Assembly (NCBI GenBank): GCA_945900455.1 | Contig: CAMDJH010000029.1 | Location: forward strand, 1 to 37,056 | DNA length: 37,056 nt | DNA from: Akkermansia muciniphila | GTDB taxonomy: Bacteria > Verrucomicrobiota > Verrucomicrobiia > Limisphaerales > UBA9464 | Direction: 5' to 3' | In this document: positions 7,300-13,806 of the stretch, in pieces | Numbering within the stretch: position 1 is the first letter of the stretch | Layout: every line of letters begins with the position of its first letter | The notes under the pieces: generated by a model | What the model saw: the letters and a program-made list of their open reading frames with translations, nothing else | The model's database searches: none | What the model was told of the DNA's origin: nothing | Made by a program: the position numbers and the translations under genes

Positions 7300-9321
7300 C
7301 TACTCGTCAATCAGATCACGAATGGCGCGCTCAATATCCTCCACCTGCGGGATCACCGCCTTCTCCAGCGGTGGACTATACGGTGTGGGGGCAAAGGCCC
7401 CGTTCAGCCGGCGGATGGGCGCGTCCAGATCGTCGAAGCCTGCGGCGGCGACACAGGCGGCGATTTCAGCACCGAAACCGCACGGTCCAAACGCTTCATC
7501 CACGATGAGCAGCCGCCCGGTTTTCGCCACCGAACGGAGAATGGTGTCGGTGTCGAGCGGTGAGACCGTCCTCGGGTCGATGACTTCCACGGAAATCCCC
7601 GCCTTCGCGAGTTGTTCCGCGGCGGCGAGCGATCGCTGCACCATTAGCGCGATGGCGACGACCGTGACGTCCTGCCCTTCGCGGGCGACGCGGGCAACAC
7701 CAAAATCGATTTCGTAAGGTTCCGCAGGCACGGATCCTTTTGTTGCCATGAGTTCGCGCGGTTCGAGGAACAGCACCGGGTCGTCGCACCGAAGCGCACG
7801 GGTGAACAGACCCTTGGCATCGTAGGGCGTGGAAGGCACCACCACACGCAGGCCGGGGATGTGACTGTAAATCGAATGGTAGCTGCCCGAGTGATGCGTC
7901 GCCGCACTGTGTCCGATGCCGATGCATCCGCGGAGGAGGATGGGCATGCGCAACCGGCCGCTGCTCATGTATTGAATCTTCGCGATCTGGTTGATCAGTT
8001 CGCCGAACGCGTCATTAATGAAATCGATAAACATGAAATCGATGACGGGGCGCGTTCCGGTCATTGCGGCGCCGCAGCCAAGACCGACGAAGCCGCGTTC
8101 GCAAATCGGCGTGTCACAAAGGCGATCGGCCCCGTACTTGGCGTACAGCCCCGCCGTCGTGCCAAAGTTGCCGCCGCGCACACCGATGCCTTCACCAAAA
8201 ACGAAGATTCGCGGGTTGTGCGCCATCTCGTGATCCAGCGCCTCGACGGTCGCGGCAACGAAGGAAATCTCCCGACCCCCCGCCCTTCGGCTATCTCCGA
8301 CCTCTCGGTTCCGGACACCAGACGCTTCCGCGTGGACATGGGTCGTCGCAGCGGACGCTTCGGGCCACGGCGCATTCTCCGCGGCCTGACTTGCTGCCGT
8401 CACCTGTTCGAGGATCTGCGCGTCGATCGCGTTGAGCTCCGTTTCAGCCGCCCGCTTCGATTCGAGCAACGTGGCGCGGAGACGCTTGATCGGGCATCGA
8501 TCGCGCCACGCCGCGACCTCCTCGCGAGTGCGATAGGTGTAGTCGCCCATTCCCTCGGAATGCGGGCGCGTGCGATACGTCTTGCACTCAATGAGCGTAG
8601 GACCCGCGCCGGTGCGGGCACGCTGAACGGCGTCCCCGGCGACTTGAGCCACCGCGGCGACGTCATTCCCATCCACTTCGACGCCCGGAATGCCGTAAGA
8701 GGCGCCGCGACTCGCCACACTGGGATTGCCCGAGGAGTAGCGGAACGGGACCTCGGTCGCGAACTGGTTGTTCTCGCAGACAAACAAAACCGGAAGCCGC
8801 CAAATGCTGGCCATGTTCAGGGCTTCGTGGAACGCCCCGTTGTTGACCGCGCCATCGCCAAAGAAGGCGACCGCCACACGATCGGACTTGAGCACTTTGA
8901 AACTATAGCCCGCACCCGCTGCCTGAAGAATGCAAGGGCCGACGATTCCGCTCGTACCCATCATCCCAATCTCCGGCGCGAAGAGATGCATGCTCCCGCC
9001 GCGTCCCCGGGAGCAACCCGTTGCACGCCCGAACAGTTCCGCGATGAGTTCCCCCGGAGGCAACCCCTTGGCCAATGCGTGACCATGTCCGCGGTGCGTG
9101 CTGAAAAGGACGTCGTCTTGGCGCAACTGAGAGCAGACGCCCACGGCGACGGCCTCCTGACCCACGTAGGTGTGACACGCGCCATGAATGAGCCCGCGTT
9201 GATGACAGCGGGCGAGTTGCTCCTCCGTCTGACGGATGAGCTGCATCGCGCGATACCACGCGATCGGTTCCTCTTTCGCATGGCTGCTCTTTCCGTGTGT
9301 TTCGTGCGATTTCTGCTTCAT
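7300..9321 (-). CDS. Fused alpha-beta E1 of a 2-oxoacid dehydrogenase complex
   Basis: 673-residue thiamine-diphosphate enzyme in which E1 alpha (about 15-310) and E1 beta (about 350-673) are one chain. The alpha half shows THRGHGHALAKG, GRGGSMHLF and the cofactor motif GDGAVNNG at 155-162 with Asn-Asn at 184-185. The beta half begins REISFVAATVEALDHEM and includes FGEGIG and the Glu of ICERGFVGLG. It resembles the pyruvate/acetoin/branched-chain group; substrate is not decidable. Reaction: decarboxylation of a 2-oxo acid and reductive acylation of a lipoyl arm. ATG 9321 is chosen: it overlaps the SDR stop as ATGA and has GGAAGGA upstream; the frame extends further but inside the SDR gene. 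The natural lipoyl acceptor is the chimera encoded next. No E2 core or E3 gene is in the window. Confidence 0.93.
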   Translation of the reverse strand: MKQKSHETHGKSSHAKEEPIAWYRAMQLIRQTEEQLARCHQRGLIHGACHTYVGQEAVAVGVCSQLRQDDVLFSTHRGHGHALAKGLPPGELIAELFGRATGCSRGRGGSMHLFAPEIGMMGTSGIVGPCILQAAGAGYSFKVLKSDRVAVAFFGDGAVNNGAFHEALNMASIWRLPVLFVCENNQFATEVPFRYSSGNPSVASRGASYGIPGVEVDGNDVAAVAQVAGDAVQRARTGAGPTLIECKTYRTRPHSEGMGDYTYRTREEVAAWRDRCPIKRLRATLLESKRAAETELNAIDAQILEQVTAASQAAENAPWPEASAATTHVHAEASGVRNREVGDSRRAGGREISFVAATVEALDHEMAHNPRIFVFGEGIGVRGGNFGTTAGLYAKYGADRLCDTPICERGFVGLGCGAAMTGTRPVIDFMFIDFINDAFGELINQIAKIQYMSSGRLRMPILLRGCIGIGHSAATHHSGSYHSIYSHIPGLRVVVPSTPYDAKGLFTRALRCDDPVLFLEPRELMATKGSVPAEPYEIDFGVARVAREGQDVTVVAIALMVQRSLAAAEQLAKAGISVEVIDPRTVSPLDTDTILRSVAKTGRLLIVDEAFGPCGFGAEIAACVAAAGFDDLDAPIRRLNGAFAPTPYSPPLEKAVIPQVEDIERAIRDLIDE

Positions 9322-10118
9322 TTTTTCCTTCCCATCGTTGCGCCCGCGTTCGCCGCCAAACTCCCGCCATCCATCGGAATCAACGTGCCCGTGATCCAAC
9401 TGGACGCGTCCGACGCCAGGAAAACCGCCAGGCCCCTGATGTCGTCCGGCTGACCCAGCCGTCCCGCCGGGATGCCACTGATATATTTGTCTCGCAGGCT
9501 GGGGTTCTCGGCCATGCGCTTCTCCAGGCCGGGATTCACCACTTGTGCCGGCAGGATCGCATTGACCCGCACACCGCGGCCGGCCCATTCGGTACTGAGT
9601 TCACGGGTCATTTGTGCGACCCCTCCCATCGCCATGCTATAGGCAATATGACCACGACCGAGTGCCGTGATGCTAGCGAGCGAGCCGATATTGACGATGC
9701 TACCCCTGCCGGCCGCCAACATGCGGCGTCCCGCTTCCTGGCACATGCAGAAACGACCGAGCACAAGATTGCGCCAGCAACGCTCGACATCCTCGAGTGA
9801 GACCTCCTCGGGCGATGCCAAAATTCCATCGCCCGCCACATTGCCGAGGAAGTCGATGCGGTCAAACTCCGCGTCGAGGCGTTTGAACAGTTCGCGAATC
9901 CGCGCGGGGTCCGAGACATCGCACGGCGCCACGACTGCACGGCGCCCCAATCCTTCGATGCTCGCGGCCGTTGCCCGCAGGCCGACCTCGTTCCGGTCGA
10001 CGAGCAAAGTATCCGCACCCGCTTCAGCAAGGGCCAAAGCCATCGCACGGCCCATGCCTTGGGCGGCGCCCGTAACCAGGGCGACTTTTCCGGTGAGATC
10101 AAACATCGATGGAGTCAT
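9318..10118 (-). CDS. SDR-family protein lacking the catalytic lysine
   Basis: 266-residue classical short-chain dehydrogenase. The cofactor motif TGAAQGMG (16-23), Asp41 at the end of strand two (suggesting NAD), the NVAG loop (93-96), Asn117, Ser146 and Tyr160 are present. The active-site Lys expected four residues after Tyr160 is Met164 (YSMAM; codon ATG at 9627-9629, one base from AAG). The rest, including VRVNAILPAQVVNPG and the C-terminal PMDGGSLA, is normal. In classical SDRs the Lys lowers the Tyr pKa and holds the nicotinamide ribose, so activity may be changed or lost. It lies 9 bases after the Ldh-family gene and overlaps the E1 start by four bases. Confidence 0.9.
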   Translation of the reverse strand: MTPSMFDLTGKVALVTGAAQGMGRAMALALAEAGADTLLVDRNEVGLRATAASIEGLGRRAVVAPCDVSDPARIRELFKRLDAEFDRIDFLGNVAGDGILASPEEVSLEDVERCWRNLVLGRFCMCQEAGRRMLAAGRGSIVNIGSLASITALGRGHIAYSMAMGGVAQMTRELSTEWAGRGVRVNAILPAQVVNPGLEKRMAENPSLRDKYISGIPAGRLGQPDDIRGLAVFLASDASSWITGTLIPMDGGSLAANAGATMGRKK

Positions 10119-10127
10119 AGGTTCATA

Positions 10128-11201
10128 TCATCTTAACCAATCCGGTGGACGTCCCGTTATATCAGCGGCCTTCCGAAGATTGGCAACAACATCCTCCGGG
10201 AGGGGGATGCCGTGCGTCAACGAGCGGTCGTATCGTTCCCACTCGATTTCGCCGGGCACACGCAACTGGGTGGCACCCTCCGCAAGCGGAGCTTTGTGGA
10301 TTTCCTCGATGAGCGCCTCCATCCGACCGGCGAACTGCGCAGCGGGCAACATGGCGTTGGTGTCGATCACGATGAATGCAGCCCCGTGATTCGTTGATTG
10401 CTTCCCATCGTCCCACATCCAATTCCCGACACGCCACGTGAAGGCCGCGCCGCTGAGAATTCCCGAGAGCGTCTCGATCAGCAGGGACAGACCGTACCCT
10501 TTGTGGCCCGCGGCAGGCTGCAGCGCCCCGATGTGCGGGTAGCCACTCGGGTCGGTGGTGGGCTTCCCGTCGGCCCCCATGAGCCACGTGTCCGGAATCG
10601 ACTCCCCGCGCATCCGCGCGGCGTACACTTTTCCACCGGCAACCGTAGCCGTCGACATGTCGAGTAACATCGGAGGGTACCGACCCGCCGGAACCGCGTA
10701 GGAAATGGGATTGCTCCCGGTGATTGCGCCGCGTGAACCCGGCGCACCGACGGATGGAATATCGTTCGCCATCGAAATGCCGATCAGTCCTTCACGCGCC
10801 GCCAACCACGCGTAATAGCCCGCCGCGCCAAAGTGACAACTGTTGCGCACGCCGACATACCCAATCCCCTGCTGCTTCGCCTTCGCCATCGCCGTCTGCA
10901 CGGCGAAGACGGACGTGACCAAACCCAGAGCGGAATCCCCATCGACCGTCGCCCACGCACCCCCCTCTGCCACCACGCGAGGCACGCCGCGCGGATGCAA
11001 CCCGCCTGCATGGAGTCGCCGGAGGTAGCCCGCGAGCGCTTTCGTCCCGTGCGTGAAGACGCCCCATGCATCCGTGGTCGCAAGGACGTCAGCGCCGGTC
11101 GACGCATCGGAGTCCGACAACCCTGCCGCCTGAAACGCTTCCTTTGCGAACGCGTGCAACGCGTCGTAAGTCACGGTCTTGGATGCGTTCGGAGGGGGCA
11201 T
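10128..11201 (-). CDS. Ldh-family (malate/L-lactate dehydrogenase-like) oxidoreductase
   Basis: 357-residue NAD(P)-dependent oxidoreductase of the Ldh_2 family, whose members reduce or oxidise 2-keto/2-hydroxy acids (malate, sulfolactate, ureidoglycolate, 2,3-diketogulonate). Visible motifs are GVFTHGTKAL around His51, RNSCHFGAAGYYA, and GSNPISYAVP with GHKGYGLSLLIE further on. This fold is unrelated to classical lactate dehydrogenases. The ATG at 11201 shares one base with the upstream stop (TAATG), so translation is probably coupled to the D-2-hydroxyacid dehydrogenase. Two keto/hydroxy-acid dehydrogenases of different folds in series suggest a stereo-inversion step or two successive oxidations of a hydroxy acid; that is inferred. 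Confidence 0.9.
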   Translation of the reverse strand: MPPPNASKTVTYDALHAFAKEAFQAAGLSDSDASTGADVLATTDAWGVFTHGTKALAGYLRRLHAGGLHPRGVPRVVAEGGAWATVDGDSALGLVTSVFAVQTAMAKAKQQGIGYVGVRNSCHFGAAGYYAWLAAREGLIGISMANDIPSVGAPGSRGAITGSNPISYAVPAGRYPPMLLDMSTATVAGGKVYAARMRGESIPDTWLMGADGKPTTDPSGYPHIGALQPAAGHKGYGLSLLIETLSGILSGAAFTWRVGNWMWDDGKQSTNHGAAFIVIDTNAMLPAAQFAGRMEALIEEIHKAPLAEGATQLRVPGEIEWERYDRSLTHGIPLPEDVVANLRKAADITGRPPDWLR

Positions 11202-12175
11202 TATTTGACGCCATTGACGACCGTGGCCAGCGCCTGGCCACGCACCGCTGCCAATGCGAGATTCGCGACCGACTCCCGCAATTTCTTCACCGCCGGGACA
11301 CTGCACGAAGCGATATGCGGTGCCAGAATGACGTTCGCCATTCCCAGCAGCGGATGGCCTGCGGGAATGGGTTCCGGGTCAAAGACATCCAGCGCCGCCG
11401 CGCCCAGATGGCCGCTTTGCAAGAGAGCGGTGAGGGCATCCGGATCCGCGAGATCACCGCGGCCCACATTGATGAAGATCGTCCCGGGCTTCAGTTTCGC
11501 AAACGTCTCGCGATTCATCAGTCGGCGCGTCTTTGGGGTCGACGGGCAATGCAAAGTGAGCACGTCCGCGTTATTCAGCAGATCCGCAAATGCAACCGCC
11601 CGGGCACCCAGCTTCTCAATCTCCGCCGCCGAAACCACCGGATCAAATACGTGCACCGCGCACTTGAACGGCACTAACCGCCTCACCACCTCCCGCCCGA
11701 TGCGACCGAACCCGACGACTCCGACCGTCAGATCGCGCAATGCCTTCATGTGGGAAAGTGGCATCGACATTCCCCATTTGCCCCCGCGCAAATGATTTGC
11801 GTGGGTCACCACCTGACGCGTCGTCGCGAGAATGAACGCCAGGGTTTGATCCGCCACCTCATCGATGCAGTAGTCGGGAACGTTGCAGACGGGGATGCCC
11901 CGCCCGCGGGCCACGTCCAGGTCGACATTATCCACGCCGATGCCGTAACGCACAATAGCCCGGGCCTTTTGCATGGCCGAGACAACATTTGCGTTCACCC
12001 GGGCGAACTGGGTAACGACGGCATCCGCGTCCGCGCAGAGATCGATCAGGTCCGACTCCGTTTTGCACTGTCGCGCCACTATTTCGACACCGTGGGGTTT
12101 CAAAATGGATTCCTCGACGCTGAGGTCCGGAAACGTCCAGTCGGTAAATACGACCGTTGGATTGGGGGATTTCAT
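11201..12175 (-). CDS. D-isomer-specific 2-hydroxyacid dehydrogenase
   Basis: 324-residue cytosolic NAD-dependent dehydrogenase of the phosphoglycerate dehydrogenase / CtBP-like branch. The nucleotide-binding motif GFGRIG lies at 155-160 and the catalytic triad Arg239 (NVGRGDLAD), Glu268 (DPEPIPAGHPL) and His287 (LAPHIAS) is intact. It interconverts a D-2-hydroxy acid and a 2-keto acid; exact substrate unknown. The start overlaps the transporter stop as ATGA, and its stop overlaps the Ldh-family start as TAATG, which places it firmly in the operon. No ACT or other regulatory domain is attached, unlike many serA products. Confidence 0.92.
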   Translation of the reverse strand: MKSPNPTVVFTDWTFPDLSVEESILKPHGVEIVARQCKTESDLIDLCADADAVVTQFARVNANVVSAMQKARAIVRYGIGVDNVDLDVARGRGIPVCNVPDYCIDEVADQTLAFILATTRQVVTHANHLRGGKWGMSMPLSHMKALRDLTVGVVGFGRIGREVVRRLVPFKCAVHVFDPVVSAAEIEKLGARAVAFADLLNNADVLTLHCPSTPKTRRLMNRETFAKLKPGTIFINVGRGDLADPDALTALLQSGHLGAAALDVFDPEPIPAGHPLLGMANVILAPHIASCSVPAVKKLRESVANLALAAVRGQALATVVNGVK

Positions 12176-13605
12176 ACTTTAGATTCGCGCGGCTGCGGTG
12201 CCTGAATGTTGATGGATCGCGTTTCTTTCACGTTGACGAAGCTGACAAACACGCCCCCGAGGAGATAGCAGGCCGCGAGGAAAAGCAGGCAGGTACTTTC
12301 ACTCGCGTTATGGCTGTGGAGCCATCCATAGAAATGATTACCCAGGTAGCCCGCGAGATTCCCCAGCATGTTAATGAATCCAATCGAGACCGCCGCGGCG
12401 GAAGACGTGAGGGTGATTGTCGGCAGCGCCCAAAACGGGGACGGCCAGAAATAGGCGGCCAAACCGGTCAGGCACAGCCAGGTCATCACAATCGCGAAGG
12501 ACTGGCCGTGAATCGCGCTGCCCGCGAGCAGCAGCGCGGTCGCCACCTGCCCGCCCACGCAGTGCCACTTGCGATCGCCCGTGCGGTCCGAGGATTGGCC
12601 GGAGACAAACACGCCGATCAGTCCACAAGCGTAAAAGAGTCCGCTGAAGAACAGCGCCGAGCGGTCGGAGCCTCCGGAGAGATTCTTCACCATCGTCGGG
12701 AGCCAGAACCCCAGTGCATATCCGCCGGTGTTGGTGGCGAAGATTCCCAGAGCCAGTAGCCAGACGTTGCGCAATCGCAACGCCTGCCAGACGGTTGTCC
12801 CTCCCGCCCCTTCTTTGACCCGGGCCTCAGCGGCGAGCAACCCCTCGAGATGGTCCCGCTCCGCCGGCGTGAGCCATTTTGCGTCCCGAGGCCGATCGGT
12901 CATCCAGAACAACGTGAAGACACCCAGAAATACGGCGGGAAGCCCTTCCAGGATGAACAACCATTTCCACCCAACGAGTCCCAGCCAATGCACATCAAGC
13001 AACAACGCCGATACGGGTGCACCCAGCGCCAGGCTGAATGGCACCGCCATGACAAGCCCCGAGAGAGCACGGGCCCGGTCGGCGCTGACGAACCAATGGG
13101 TGAAGTAAACAATGATGCCCGGAAAGAAGCCGGCCTCGGCCACGCCTAAGAAGAATCGCGCGACGTAAAACTGCATCGGGGTCCGGACGAAAGCGGTTAG
13201 CGCCGAGATAAAACCCCAGGAAATGAGAATGCGCGCAAACCATTTGCGGGCGCTCCAACGTTCAACCAGCAACGCACCGGGAATCTCAAGAATCAAGTAG
13301 CCAATGAAGAAAATACCGATTCCCAGCCCGAAAATCTGTTCCGAGAATTTCAGGTCGCTGGCCATCCTCAGCTTGGCGAACCCGACGTTGGCCCGATCGA
13401 GGTAGGCCACGATATAGAGCACAAAGACCAGCGGCAACACGCGCCAGGCAACTTTGCGCCGCAATCCCGAAAATTCAACCGCCGCGACGGTCACGCGAAG
13501 GCCTCCGGCTTTCCGCCGTGAGTCAGCATGAGACAGTCCTGTAGCAGGGTAGGCATTTGGGGTTGACGATTGACGGTCAACTTCTAAGACTGCGGGCATG
13601 CCCAT
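12172..13605 (-). CDS. MFS transporter, anion:cation symporter (ACS)-like
   Basis: 477-residue inner-membrane transporter with about 12 hydrophobic segments. The start of helix 1 (RVLPLVFVLYIVAYLDRANV) and the following FGLGIGIFFIGYLILEIPGA, together with FFLGVAEAGFFPGIIVYFT, match the anion:cation symporter family that imports organic anions such as tartrate, glucarate, galactonate and phthalate. It is the first gene of the minus-strand operon and overlaps the next gene by four bases, so it probably imports the acid that the operon degrades. The N-terminal 50 residues are polar and longer than usual; a start further in is possible. Confidence 0.9.
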   Translation of the reverse strand: MGMPAVLEVDRQSSTPNAYPATGLSHADSRRKAGGLRVTVAAVEFSGLRRKVAWRVLPLVFVLYIVAYLDRANVGFAKLRMASDLKFSEQIFGLGIGIFFIGYLILEIPGALLVERWSARKWFARILISWGFISALTAFVRTPMQFYVARFFLGVAEAGFFPGIIVYFTHWFVSADRARALSGLVMAVPFSLALGAPVSALLLDVHWLGLVGWKWLFILEGLPAVFLGVFTLFWMTDRPRDAKWLTPAERDHLEGLLAAEARVKEGAGGTTVWQALRLRNVWLLALGIFATNTGGYALGFWLPTMVKNLSGGSDRSALFFSGLFYACGLIGVFVSGQSSDRTGDRKWHCVGGQVATALLLAGSAIHGQSFAIVMTWLCLTGLAAYFWPSPFWALPTITLTSSAAAVSIGFINMLGNLAGYLGNHFYGWLHSHNASESTCLLFLAACYLLGGVFVSFVNVKETRSINIQAPQPRESKV

Positions 13606-13689
13606 TGCCAGTACAAAGTTTGCTTAAGGCGCGTTTGGGACGGCAGTTTTTCTATGGAAGAAGAGATGAACGCTCGCCATCACCCTCGC

Positions 13690-13778
13690 CATGAACCGGC
13701 CGTTGCCTCGCCCTCTCCGCCACTCCGAGCGGGGGAGAGGGTGCCCGAAGGGCGGGTGAGGTGGCGCTCCGGTTCATG
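13690..13778. repeat. Palindromic interspersed repeat upstream of the DUF1549 gene
   Basis: Outer arms CATGAACCGG (13690-13699) and CCGGTTCATG (13769-13778) are exact inverted repeats; inside them CCCTCTCC (13711-13718) pairs with GGAGAGGG (13734-13741). It can form an 89-base hairpin. It is open in the frame of the downstream gene and would encode a false N-terminal extension, a pattern known for short palindromic repeats in Verrucomicrobia. It lies in the divergent region between the sugar-acid operon and the heme-protein operon. Confidence 0.75.
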
Positions 13779-13806
13779 GTCCCGATTCAAGTCCGGTTCT
13801 TGGAAA

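Noticed and set aside
7861-9453. Long plus-strand open frame (530 codons) opposite the E1 gene
   Set aside because: It is antisense to a gene with clear conserved motifs; its translation is Arg/Ala-rich with no domain character, as expected from high third-position GC on the other strand.
9322-9588. N-terminal extension of the E1 frame
   Set aside because: It lies within the SDR gene in another frame; the ATG at 9321 with a good ribosome site and ATGA overlap is a better start.
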